Assembly: GCA_937969485.1 (NCBI GenBank)
Contig: CALBVQ010000165.1
Location: 1-23,116, forward strand
Length of the DNA: 23,116 bases
Direction: 5' to 3'
Source: an uncultured Saprospiraceae bacterium
Lineage (GTDB): Bacteria > Bacteroidota > Bacteroidia > Chitinophagales > Saprospiraceae
The notes beneath the pieces are model-generated. The model was given only the letters and a program-made list of their open reading frames with translations, was not told where the DNA came from and made no database searches. Within the stretch, counting starts at the first letter, position 1. The number at the start of each line of letters is the position of its first letter. Positions 16,334 to 23,116 of this stretch are shown in pieces. A program made the translations under genes and the position numbers.

Positions 16334-18403
16334 TTATTTACTTAAGCGTTCTGTTAATCGTTTAATGTAGTAGTACGTCTCGTACTGTGATCTTACGGCA
16401 AGATCATTAGATAATTTTCTGTAATTGTTAATCTGATCAAGATGTAAGGATCGAGATTTGATATTATCATTTATCTGCAACCTCAGTAGTACCTTGATTT
16501 GATATCGCAAATCATCATCATATACTGGCACAGCAGTTTCTACCCTATGTTCCAGATTCCGAACCATCCAATCTGCAGACGATATATATATCTTTTCATC
16601 GCTCTTATTACCAAAAACATAGATTCTGCTATGCTCAAGAAACCTATCTACAATACTAAAACACGTAATGTTCTCTGAAACTCCCTCCACACCGGCAACA
16701 ATACTGCAGATACCTCGACAGATTATCGTAATCTCTACACCTGCTTGACTTGCGGCATAAAGGGCATTAATCATTTCATCATCTTGAATACTATTTATTT
16801 TCAAAATAATGTAGGCTTCAAATCCATTTTTTGCATTTTCTATCTCTTGAGAGATAAGTGCTAATAGATTCTTTTTTAAACCGAATTGACCAACTAGCAA
16901 ATGTTTAAATTTTACATCAGGTTTTTGCTTGGTCTCTAGGTAGGAGAACACTCTGAGCACCTCTCTATTTAGCTTTTTATTAGCTGTAAATAAACCAAGG
17001 TCTGTGTAAACTTTGGCAGTGTCTTCGTGGAAATTACCTGTGCTCATGTAGGTATATATCCTCGGCTCCCCATCTTCGATTCTTCGCACCATAGCCATCT
17101 TGGCATGAACTTTCAGTCCAGGCATCGAATAATTAACCTGAACACCCGCTTTCTCTAAGAATTCGCCCCATTTAAGATTGTTCTCTTCGTCAAATCGCGC
17201 TTTAACTTCAATAAATGCACTAACATTCTTTCCTTGCTTTACCGCCTTAGATAAAGCGTCCATAATCCTTGATTTCTTAGAAACTCGATACTGAACGATT
17301 TTTATATGTGTCACCAATGGGTCCATTGCGGCCTCTTCAAAAAACTTCACTACACTTTCGTAAGAATGAAAAGGTGGATTTATTAGGTGATCCTGCTTTC
17401 TTATTGCATTAAAGAAATTATTCGCGTCTTCTAATGGTTTGTAGGGAGTAGGGGGGAGTGGGATATTCAATAAATAATCTTTCCCAAAACTAGGAAAGGA
17501 AAAGAAATCTGAATTATTATGATATCTACCTTCCGGAAGCAGATCATAATTAGTCAACTCCAGTACTTTCGTAAGAAATTCTAGGAAATGATCCGGAATA
17601 TTACGATCGTAAACCAAGCGGGAGGCAGGACCGATATGTCTTTTTGTTAAGGATTTTCTTATCTTAGAAATAAGATCACCTGAAAATTCATCGTCAATAT
17701 ATAATTCAGCATCTCTAGTAAGCTTGATAGAATAGCTATCTATGATGTCGTATCCTGGAAATATCAGCTTAAGACTATGTCGAACTACGTCATCTAATAG
17801 CATGATGTAATTCTGCGACTTGTCCAAGCTAGGAAGAATCAAGAATCTTTCTACATGATCACTTGGTATCTTCACAATCGCATAACTAGGTTCAGGATTG
17901 GGAATAGATTTGTCCTTTAATAATATAGCTAAATACAGGGCTCTATTATTTAGGAACGGTTTTATTTTATCCCCCACAAGCAGCACTGGCTGAACAAATG
18001 GGAGTAGTTCATCAGCAAAGTAGTTTTCCACAAAATCCTTCTGATAATCTTCTAGTTCAAGCCTTCTTACCAGATGAATTCCGTGATTAGCTAACTTCGG
18101 GACAATCTTCTTTTCGAAAATTACACTAAACTCTTCTTGCTGTTGATTCACAACAGCGAGTAGTTTCTCTAAGATCTGCTCTGGCGGGAATTGTAGTTCT
18201 TTCCTGGTCTTTTTACCAGCACGAAACAAAGTCCGGTGATTTGCTACTCTAACCCGAAAAAACTCGTCTAGATTATTGGAATATATGGCTAAGAACTTTA
18301 ATCTTTCAAGTAGAGGTACAGAGGGGTCCTTCGCTTCTTGAAGAACACGATAGTTGAAACTTAACCAACTAATATCTCGATGTATGTAGGGAATTTTACT
18401 CAC
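16334..18403 (-). CDS. ppk1: Polyphosphate kinase 1 (GTG start)
   Basis: 689 residues, the usual PPK1 length. The N-terminal domain has the family opening (HRDISWLSFNYRVLQEA) and SNNLDEFFRVRVA. Catalytic histidines sit in LKVHAKMAM (H433, equivalent to the autophosphorylated H435 of E. coli) and LEHSRIY (H591, equivalent to H592). It reversibly polymerises the gamma-phosphate of ATP into polyphosphate, at the membrane or in the cytosol. The start is GTG: an in-frame stop lies 12 bases upstream, no ATG lies between that stop and the conserved N-terminus, and the next internal Met is about 200 residues in. It is the first gene of a unit with purB (1-base gap). Confidence 0.96.
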   Translation of the reverse strand: MSKIPYIHRDISWLSFNYRVLQEAKDPSVPLLERLKFLAIYSNNLDEFFRVRVANHRTLFRAGKKTRKELQFPPEQILEKLLAVVNQQQEEFSVIFEKKIVPKLANHGIHLVRRLELEDYQKDFVENYFADELLPFVQPVLLVGDKIKPFLNNRALYLAILLKDKSIPNPEPSYAIVKIPSDHVERFLILPSLDKSQNYIMLLDDVVRHSLKLIFPGYDIIDSYSIKLTRDAELYIDDEFSGDLISKIRKSLTKRHIGPASRLVYDRNIPDHFLEFLTKVLELTNYDLLPEGRYHNNSDFFSFPSFGKDYLLNIPLPPTPYKPLEDANNFFNAIRKQDHLINPPFHSYESVVKFFEEAAMDPLVTHIKIVQYRVSKKSRIMDALSKAVKQGKNVSAFIEVKARFDEENNLKWGEFLEKAGVQVNYSMPGLKVHAKMAMVRRIEDGEPRIYTYMSTGNFHEDTAKVYTDLGLFTANKKLNREVLRVFSYLETKQKPDVKFKHLLVGQFGLKKNLLALISQEIENAKNGFEAYIILKINSIQDDEMINALYAASQAGVEITIICRGICSIVAGVEGVSENITCFSIVDRFLEHSRIYVFGNKSDEKIYISSADWMVRNLEHRVETAVPVYDDDLRYQIKVLLRLQINDNIKSRSLHLDQINNYRKLSNDLAVRSQYETYYYIKRLTERLSK

Positions 18404-18626
18404 GAGGCAAAATTAATATTCTAGTAGAAAGTATAGGTCTGAATTGAATTTTAATTTTAAATAGATAAAAAAATAGGATCTTAGCTGCTGGAAAAAGCGC
18501 TTTGGTTTGATTTTTGATTGTTTTTTTATGGACTTACGTCCAAAAATATAGCAGGTTAATAGATAATCTTTAAGTTGAGAAACTTCATCTTTAAGAAATA
18601 AGTTATAGTAATGAAAAAACTAAAGT
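18404..18626. other. Divergent spacer between ppk1 and the DUF697-SHOCT gene
   Basis: This AT-rich 223-base spacer must hold promoters for both flanking genes. It contains two short palindromic elements, AAAGCGCTTT at 18494-18503 and TGGAC-TTAC-GTCCA at 18529-18542. No strong plus-strand TAnnTTTG box was found. A 7-codon ATG-started frame (18611-18634) overlaps the annotated start of the next gene and is probably not significant. Confidence 0.6.
18408..18415 (-). promoter_or_regulatory. Candidate -7 element immediately upstream of ppk1
   Basis: On the minus strand this reads TAATTTTG, matching TAnnTTTG, and it ends only 4 bases before the GTG start of ppk1. A transcript from it would have almost no leader. 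No TTG is seen at the -33 spacing, so this may be a chance match. Confidence 0.25.
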
Positions 18627-19322
18627 ATGATTGATAAAATATATAAAAGACTAATAATGCAAGAGAACAAATCCACTTCGGAAAAAGTAGATTCCATAAT
18701 CCAAAACCACATGATTTGGTCGATGGGAGCAGGGCTAATTCCTATTCCGATTGCAGACTTTTTTGCAGTAAGCGCTATTCAGCTAGACATGATTCGACAA
18801 CTAGCCAAAGTGTATGATATTGACTTTAGCGAACAAGCTGGGAAGGCATCTATCACATCCTTGACTAGCTCTGGTTTAGCTAGACTTGGAGCAAGAGCTG
18901 TGAAATTCATTCCTGGCGTAGGAACTATATTGGGCGGCATCACGATGAGTGTGTTGTCAGGTGCCAGCTCTTATGCTTTAGGGCAGGTATTTAGTAAGCA
19001 TTTTGAAAGTGGAGGTACTTTTCTTGATTTTGAACCTAGCCGAGTAAAGAAATTCTACAATGAGCAGTTCGAAAAAGGAAAGGTCATTGCAAAAGATATT
19101 GACGAAGAGAAAGTCCAAGCAGGAAAAGAAGAGGCTAAAAAGAAGGTTGCAGTTACCGAAACTCCAATTGTCAACGAGACTAAAAGTGAATCTATTTCGG
19201 ATCCCATCCCAGAAGTAAACGACCCTATTTCTAAAATACTTAAACTGCAAGAAATGAAAGAAAAAGGAATCATCACAGAAACAGAGTTTGCGGCACTAAA
19301 AAAAGATATTATTGGCTCTTAA
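18627..19322 (+). CDS. DUF697-family protein with C-terminal SHOCT domain
   Basis: 231 residues from the first ATG; a second ATG at 18657 (residue 11, MQENKSTSEK) is an equally good start, and no ribosome-binding site decides between them. Residues about 20-125 resemble DUF697: a helix, then GAGLIPIPIADFFAVSAIQ, a charged amphipathic helix, then KFIPGVGTILGGITMS and a further hydrophobic helix. These hydrophobic hairpins suggest membrane association. A Lys/Glu-rich linker (about 140-195) leads to a C-terminal SHOCT domain at about 199-231, with the typical pattern DPISKILKLQEMKEKGIIT and EFAALKK. SHOCT is a short helical domain attached to many different proteins and thought to aid oligomerisation. 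DUF697 also occurs at the end of some GTPases, but no GTPase domain is present here. Function unknown. Confidence 0.8.
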   Translation: MIDKIYKRLIMQENKSTSEKVDSIIQNHMIWSMGAGLIPIPIADFFAVSAIQLDMIRQLAKVYDIDFSEQAGKASITSLTSSGLARLGARAVKFIPGVGTILGGITMSVLSGASSYALGQVFSKHFESGGTFLDFEPSRVKKFYNEQFEKGKVIAKDIDEEKVQAGKEEAKKKVAVTETPIVNETKSESISDPIPEVNDPISKILKLQEMKEKGIITETEFAALKKDIIGS

Positions 19323-19332
19323 TAGTGTAGTG

Positions 19333-19350
19333 CCGTAATACGGTAATACG
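19333..19350. repeat. Short repeat between convergent genes
   Basis: GTAATACG occurs twice in tandem (19335-19342, 19343-19350) and the first copy lies within the palindrome CCGTAATACGG (19333-19343). It sits in the 30-base gap between the DUF697-SHOCT and YrdC-family stops. The hairpin is only 5 bp with no T-run, so it is a weak terminator candidate at best. Confidence 0.4.
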
Positions 19351-19352
19351 GA

Positions 19353-19922
19353 TCAAGAACGGAGGACAATTAGTTCTCCTTCGTCACTATATGTTGCCAA
19401 CACTGAAGACAAACACTGTTTTTTTTCGTTCTGACGATAAGGAACGATGTAATCTACACGCTCCTTAACAAGTTCACTTATCTCTTCGAATCTTGTTGGA
19501 ATTTCTTGATTAGAAATATTGGCAGAGACACATGTAACAGGACCACCGAACTCTTCGATCACTGCTTTACAAAAAGGTTCTTGTACTACCCGTATTGCAA
19601 CTGACAAATCCGTCGAAATACTTATCAATGGCAGATTTTTGGCTTGCTCATAAATCAGGGAAAGAGGTCGGGAATTGTAAAAAAGCAATGTTTCTATTCT
19701 CGGATGAATATCTACAATGTATTCTTTTAGCATATCTATTGTGCTTACCAACAAAATCAGTGGGTCCTCTTTTTCAAGCTCTTTCACTGCAAAAAGCCTT
19801 TGCACTGCCTGTTCATTTTTTGCGTCACATCCCATTCCCCAAATTGTATCGGAGGGATAAAGAATTATATTTCCTTGGCTAATAGCCGCAGCGGTTTCTT
19901 TAATAATAGCATCATAGTTCAT
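19353..19922 (-). CDS. YrdC/Sua5-family protein, putative L-threonylcarbamoyladenylate synthase
   Basis: 189 residues, a single YrdC domain without the Sua5 C-terminal extension. Family features are the LYPSDTIWGMGCDA strand near residue 21, LSVAIRVV, the SANIS motif in GGPVTCVSANIS, and the C-terminal SSVLATYSDEGELIVLR. The family makes threonylcarbamoyl-AMP from threonine, bicarbonate and ATP, the first step of the t6A37 modification of ANN-decoding tRNAs. The substrate-binding K-x-R motif is altered: it reads K47-E48-L49, followed by EKEDPL rather than the usual basic or serine-containing stretch. This leaves open whether it is the genome's main t6A enzyme or a diverged paralogue. It converges on the DUF697-SHOCT gene across 30 bases. 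Confidence 0.85.
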   Translation of the reverse strand: MNYDAIIKETAAAISQGNIILYPSDTIWGMGCDAKNEQAVQRLFAVKELEKEDPLILLVSTIDMLKEYIVDIHPRIETLLFYNSRPLSLIYEQAKNLPLISISTDLSVAIRVVQEPFCKAVIEEFGGPVTCVSANISNQEIPTRFEEISELVKERVDYIVPYRQNEKKQCLSSVLATYSDEGELIVLRS

Positions 19923-20052
19923 ATGGTAGTGGTGTAAATTTGAGTTGAAAACGGCAGTTTATTTTATTAAAGTATAGTGCGACTAATATTTTTTTTTAGA
20001 CCATACCTAAACAGAGAGCATAAACTAACACCACTGTTAATTATTATTATGT

Positions 20053-20060
20053 TATTTTTG
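20053..20060 (+). promoter_or_regulatory. Candidate -7 element for the PKD protein gene
   Basis: TATTTTTG matches TAnnTTTG and lies about 97 bases before the preferred ATG at 20157. No TTG is found 19 bases upstream, and the region is T-rich, which raises the chance of a random match. Confidence 0.3.
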
Positions 20061-20077
20061 TATGGACTAGGACAAAC

Positions 20078-20113
20078 CAGAAAATTTTATTGAAACATTG
20101 TACTAATTTTCTG
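20078..20113. repeat. 9-bp inverted repeat in the leader of the PKD protein gene
   Basis: CAGAAAATT (20078-20086) and its reverse complement AATTTTCTG (20105-20113) flank an 18-base spacer. If the -7 box at 20053 is used, this lies in the 5' leader and could fold as a weak hairpin, or it could be a protein site. It is AT-rich and so may be chance. Confidence 0.4.
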
Positions 20114-20156
20114 TTTAAGTAGTTGTAGTCATAGAGAATCGTTGAAAAAACATTTG

Positions 20157-22427
20157 ATGAATATTATCAAGAAAATTTTATTCTTATTCGTGGTACTTAT
20201 TACCATCACTAATATTGCCCAGGCAAAACATATTATCGGTGGTGAAGTATACTATGATTGTCTTGGAATAGACAGCAGTAGCAGTACTCCAATGGTTTCT
20301 TTTGAGATCACATTCAATATGTATCGCGATTGTTTTGGAGGGGGAGCAGGATTCGATGCCCCTGCCGCTTTCGGACTTTACACTGGCTCGGGAGATAACT
20401 GGAGTTACAGCACACAATTTTCATCATCTCCACAAGAGGTAGTTAATTTGGAATTAAACGATGATCCATGTGTGGAAGAACCTGAAGATGTCTGCGTAGA
20501 AAGAGCAACCTATGTGTTTACAATGACGGTCCCAGTTATACAAGAATCTTATCTATTGGCCTATCAGCGTTGCTGTAGAAACAATACAATTGTTAACATC
20601 GTTGATCCTGGAGAGCAAGGTGCGGTTTTCCAAGTAGAAATAAGCGCTCTAGCACAATCAATTTGCAATGATTCACCTACATTCGACAACTTTCCACCTA
20701 TTGTAATATGTGCAGAATCACCTTTAGTCTTTGATCACGCAGCTTCTGACAACGAAGGCCATACACTCGTGTACGAATTTTGTACCCCAATTACGTCAGG
20801 AGGTACGCTGGGTTCCAATGATAATCCAGGAGATCCTACTTCTTGCGAGGGAGTAACTCCTAGCCCTGTAAACTGTACTCCTACGTATGACAATGTAACT
20901 TTCAAGCAACCGAATTTCTCATTTGATGAGCCACTTGGCGATGGTTCTAATACCTCAATCAATAATTTTAGTGGTTTACTTACATCAACTCCTCTACTTA
21001 CTGGGCAGCACGTGATAGGGGTTTGCGTTAGAGAATTTCTTGATGGGCAACTCTTAAGCGAAGTCAGAAGAGACTTTCAATTCAACGTGGAGGTTTGTCA
21101 AGTGCTAATAAAAGCAGATGTGGGGAATGACGAAGTAATAAAGGAACAAGAATTCTTGATTCGATCTTGTGGAAGCAATACCGTTCAATTTGAAAATCTA
21201 AGTGAAGACAAAGCATTTATTGACGAATATAAATGGGAGTTTGATATTGCTGGCGGAGTTGTTTCTTCTTCTGAAGAAAATCCAGCTATAGAGTTTCCTG
21301 GAGTGGGAGACTACTTTGGTCAATTAGTTATCAACCCCAATTCTGCAGGATGCCAAGATACAGCTAAGTTGTTTATCGAAATACGGCCTGAATTACGGGC
21401 TGATTTTAGTACCGTCTATGACACTTGTGTTGCAGGCCCGGTTCAATTTACTGATGAGACCTTCACTGGTGCAGGTGTTATCACCTCTTGGGAGTATGAT
21501 CTAAATTTAGAAGACACAGTAGGTATAGCTGACCACGCATACGAATTTGACCAACCTGGCCTCAAAAACGTAAGACTTGCGGTCGAAGATATAAACAAAT
21601 GCGTTGATGACACGATCATTCAAATTAGCTATTTCCCTATTCCAGCGCAGCTTGTAATTCAACCTAGCACCTTTGTTGGTTGCCTGCCTGCAGATATAAA
21701 GTTCAATAATTTATCTACTCCAATTAGCGATGAATACGATATTTTATGGGATTTCGGTGACACAGAAAGTGATACTTCTATCAGCCCTACACATACGTAT
21801 GAAAACATTGGTATATATTCGGTAGGATTAGAAATTACTTCACCTGTGGGCTGCTACATTAGTGACTTTTATCCCTTTTTGATTCAAGTTTTGGAAAGTC
21901 CCGTTGCAGACTTTAGTTACACACCCGACGTAGTTTCAAATACAAATCCAGTGGTGTCAATAACTGATGAATCTCTAGATGCCATATCTTGGCAATATAT
22001 TATTAATGACGAAGATTCTTACTTTCAGCCGAATATCACCTATACGTTTCAAGATACTGGCCTTCAGAAAATCGATCAGATTGTGATTCATCCTAGTGGT
22101 TGTCCAGACACACTTACTCAGTACATCGATGTTGTTCCAGTATCTTCTGTCTTTATGCCTAATGCATTTTCTCCAAACGGCGATGGAAAGAATGACACTT
22201 TCAAGCCAAAAGGTAATTTTTTCGGTGTAGACGAGTACTCTTTAGCAATTTTTAATAGATGGGGGCAACTTGTTTTTGAGACCACAGATCCCACGGAGGG
22301 ATGGAATGGAAAAATCTTTAATTCAGGTAGTGATTCTGCAACAGGAGTTTATGTATATAAGTTAAATTATATTGGTCCAAGGAACAAAATCGTCTCTGAG
22401 GATGGATTTGCTACTATTGTCCGATAA
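20157..22427 (+). CDS. Cell-surface PKD-repeat protein with T9SS type B (gliding-motility-associated) sorting domain
   Basis: 756 residues from the ATG at 20157. A TTG at 20142 would add five residues, but the ATG gives a classic signal peptide (lysines, a hydrophobic core, then AQA with cleavage near residue 23), so the ATG is preferred. Residues 24 to about 315 form a Cys-rich module beginning KHIIGGEVYYDCLG, with NMYRDC and AYQRCCRN, which I recognise as a common N-terminal module of Bacteroidota adhesin-like proteins. About four PKD-like beta-sandwiches follow (about 340-650), one with the typical ILWDFGDTESDTSISPTHTY. The last 95 residues are a type B T9SS domain: FMPNAFSPNGDGKNDTF, then FNRWGQLVFE, GWNGK and GVYVYKL. 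It is exported by T9SS and held at, or released from, the cell surface. Adhesion or matrix function is inferred. Confidence 0.93.
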   Translation: MNIIKKILFLFVVLITITNIAQAKHIIGGEVYYDCLGIDSSSSTPMVSFEITFNMYRDCFGGGAGFDAPAAFGLYTGSGDNWSYSTQFSSSPQEVVNLELNDDPCVEEPEDVCVERATYVFTMTVPVIQESYLLAYQRCCRNNTIVNIVDPGEQGAVFQVEISALAQSICNDSPTFDNFPPIVICAESPLVFDHAASDNEGHTLVYEFCTPITSGGTLGSNDNPGDPTSCEGVTPSPVNCTPTYDNVTFKQPNFSFDEPLGDGSNTSINNFSGLLTSTPLLTGQHVIGVCVREFLDGQLLSEVRRDFQFNVEVCQVLIKADVGNDEVIKEQEFLIRSCGSNTVQFENLSEDKAFIDEYKWEFDIAGGVVSSSEENPAIEFPGVGDYFGQLVINPNSAGCQDTAKLFIEIRPELRADFSTVYDTCVAGPVQFTDETFTGAGVITSWEYDLNLEDTVGIADHAYEFDQPGLKNVRLAVEDINKCVDDTIIQISYFPIPAQLVIQPSTFVGCLPADIKFNNLSTPISDEYDILWDFGDTESDTSISPTHTYENIGIYSVGLEITSPVGCYISDFYPFLIQVLESPVADFSYTPDVVSNTNPVVSITDESLDAISWQYIINDEDSYFQPNITYTFQDTGLQKIDQIVIHPSGCPDTLTQYIDVVPVSSVFMPNAFSPNGDGKNDTFKPKGNFFGVDEYSLAIFNRWGQLVFETTDPTEGWNGKIFNSGSDSATGVYVYKLNYIGPRNKIVSEDGFATIVR

Positions 22428-22445
22428 TTAATTTCACAATTTCTC

Positions 22446-22475
22446 TTCTATATTATAAAATTAATATTACCTTTG
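22446..22475 (+). promoter_or_regulatory. Likely promoter of rplS
   Basis: TACCTTTG at 22468-22475 matches the Bacteroidota -7 consensus TAnnTTTG exactly. A TTC (one mismatch to the -33 TTG) lies at the ideal 19-base spacing (22446-22448). It is about 60 bases upstream of the rplS ATG, leaving a leader of roughly 55 bases. Confidence 0.6.
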
Positions 22476-22536
22476 CGGTTCGAAATTAAAATGTTGGCAA
22501 ACAACCTTTTTATTTTTAAAGAAAAAACAATTTCAA

Positions 22537-22890
22537 ATGGACGCTATCAAATTTGTTGAAGAGCAACTATCGCAGAAGACCGAATTACCTACATTTAGAC
22601 CAGGTGACAACGTTGCTGTAAGTTATAAAATCCGTGAAGGAGAGAAAGAAAGAATTCAAATCTTCAGAGGAGATGTACTTCAAATTAATGGATCAGGAGG
22701 ATCTAAGACTTTTACAGTACGAAAAATAAGTAATGGAGTTGGTGTGGAAAGAATTTTTCCATTCGAATCACCGAACATTGCATCAATCGAAGTTCTTAAA
22801 AGAGGTAAAGTAAGAAGAGCTAAACTATATTATCTGAGAGGATTAGTTGGTAAAAAAGCCAGAATCAAAGAAAGAAAGTTCAGTAAGTAA
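22537..22890 (+). CDS. rplS: 50S ribosomal protein L19
   Basis: 117 residues, full length for bL19. The family is clear from FRPGDNVAVSYKIREGEKERIQ, FRGDVLQ, TFTVRKISNGVGVERIFP, SPNIASIEVLKRGKVRRAKLYYLR and the basic tail GKKARIKER. It is part of the large subunit near the 30S interface. It appears to be a single-gene unit here, with its own promoter at 22446-22475 and a strong terminator 20 bases after the stop. The usual bacterial neighbours (rpsP, rimM, trmD) are not beside it, in line with its separate placement in Bacteroidota. An A-rich stretch rather than a Shine-Dalgarno sequence precedes the ATG, as is common in this phylum. Confidence 0.98.
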   Translation: MDAIKFVEEQLSQKTELPTFRPGDNVAVSYKIREGEKERIQIFRGDVLQINGSGGSKTFTVRKISNGVGVERIFPFESPNIASIEVLKRGKVRRAKLYYLRGLVGKKARIKERKFSK

Positions 22891-22909
22891 TTTTCTTAGT
22901 CAAGAAATC

Positions 22910-22944
22910 AAAAGCCGAAAAGAAAACCTTTTCGGCTTTTTTAT
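22910..22944 (+). terminator. Rho-independent terminator of rplS
   Basis: A perfect 13-bp stem, AAAAGCCGAAAAG (22910-22922) and CTTTTCGGCTTTT (22928-22940), closes a 5-base loop and runs into TTTA. The outer A/T pairs make it potentially bidirectional. It lies 20 bases after the rplS stop. Confidence 0.92.
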
Positions 22945-23043
22945 TTGACGTAAGTAATCCCTTCTTCGTACATTTACAGACTTTATGCTATAAGTGTCTC
23001 ACAAGATATACTTGAATTCCTAAAAAATCTTAAAATTTACAAT

Positions 23044-23116
23044 GTGAAAAAAGCTATATTGTTATCAGCTCTAATTTTGCAACTATGCAGCTGCAAACCC
23101 GATGCTAAGATAGATT
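23044..23116 (+). CDS. Start of a putative lipoprotein gene, cut by the window edge (3' partial)
   Basis: From a GTG at 23044 the frame reads a lysine pair, a hydrophobic stretch and LCSC, giving a good lipobox with Cys17 as the lipidation site (opening residues KKAILLSALILQLCSCKPD). About 24 codons are visible and remain open to the edge. The upstream ATG at 23042 is in another frame and hits a stop at once, so GTG is the only start that fits. Nothing of the mature protein can be identified. Confidence 0.65.
   Translation, partial: MKKAILLSALILQLCSCKPDAKID

Larger units (their letters stand above)
19923..20156. other. Spacer upstream of the T9SS type B PKD protein gene
   Basis: An AT-rich 234-base spacer between divergent genes, with poly-T runs. 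It contains a TATTTTTG -7-like box (20053-20060) and a 9-bp inverted repeat (20078-20113). No small gene or RNA is recognisable. Confidence 0.6.

Noticed and set aside
16082..16345. 87-codon plus-strand frame over the start of purB
   Set aside because: Antisense shadow of purB; Ser/Phe-rich composition typical of reversed Lys/Glu codons.
18611..18634. 7-codon ATG frame overlapping the start of the DUF697-SHOCT gene
   Set aside because: Too short and too AT-rich to separate from chance; noted only because it touches the start region.
19333..19350. CCGTAATACGG palindrome as a terminator between convergent genes
   Set aside because: Only a 5-bp stem with a one-base centre and no T-run on either strand.
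19595..19882. 95-codon plus-strand frame inside the YrdC-family gene
   Set aside because: It lies wholly antisense to a recognisable conserved protein and has no domain of its own.
20142..20156. TTG at 20142 as the start of the PKD protein
   Set aside because: The ATG at 20157 gives a cleaner and normally sized signal peptide.
22491..22559. 22-codon frame starting with ATG in the rplS leader and overlapping rplS
   Set aside because: Out of frame with rplS, AT-rich, with no recognisable leader-peptide feature.

Overview
The window looks like a stretch of a Bacteroidota chromosome. It is AT-rich. Two proteins carry C-terminal type IX secretion (T9SS) sorting domains, one of type A (the amylase, 8520-11276) and one of type B (the PKD protein, 20157-22427). 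Several proteins are lipoproteins, and candidate promoters match the Bacteroidota -7 consensus TAnnTTTG. A marine or soil gliding lineage (Cytophagales-like) is plausible, but the sequence does not fix this. I saw no tRNA, rRNA, CRISPR array, insertion sequence or phage gene. Coding density is very high and no gene-free stretch exceeds 300 bases.

Layout, left to right. (1) 1-6569, plus strand: the 3' part of a TamB-like (DUF490) envelope protein whose beginning lies outside the window, overlapped by a complete mutS2. (2) 6574-7485, minus: a SlyD-like FKBP prolyl isomerase followed closely by a small lipoprotein. (3) 7579-8526, plus: a membrane-anchored alpha/beta-hydrolase-fold protein whose catalytic residues all appear replaced. 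(4) 8520-14372, minus: an alpha-glucan module of pgmB, a GH65 disaccharide phosphorylase and a T9SS-exported GH13 amylase. (5) 14488-18403, minus: ppk1, purB and a small LEA-like repeat protein. (6) 18627-19322, plus: a DUF697 protein with a C-terminal SHOCT domain. (7) 19353-19922, minus: a YrdC/Sua5-family protein. (8) 20157-22427, plus: a large cell-surface PKD protein. (9) 22537-22890, plus: rplS with a clear promoter and a perfect terminator hairpin. (10) From 23044: the first codons of a further lipoprotein.

The clearest shared pathway is region 4. The exported amylase would cut starch or glycogen outside the cell, the GH65 enzyme would phosphorolyse the imported disaccharide (probably maltose) to glucose and beta-glucose 1-phosphate, and PgmB would convert the latter to glucose 6-phosphate. 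pgmB and the GH65 gene share an ATGA overlap, while the amylase gene follows after a 121-base gap that holds a candidate promoter. No transporter, SusC/SusD pair or regulator is present. A perfect 13-bp tandem repeat upstream of pgmB is a candidate operator.

Most of the window is housekeeping. The items most worth a second look are the apparent pseudo-hydrolase, the YrdC-family protein with a broken K-x-R motif, the LEA-like repeat protein, the DUF697-SHOCT protein and the tandem repeat before pgmB. I found no convincing new multi-gene system.
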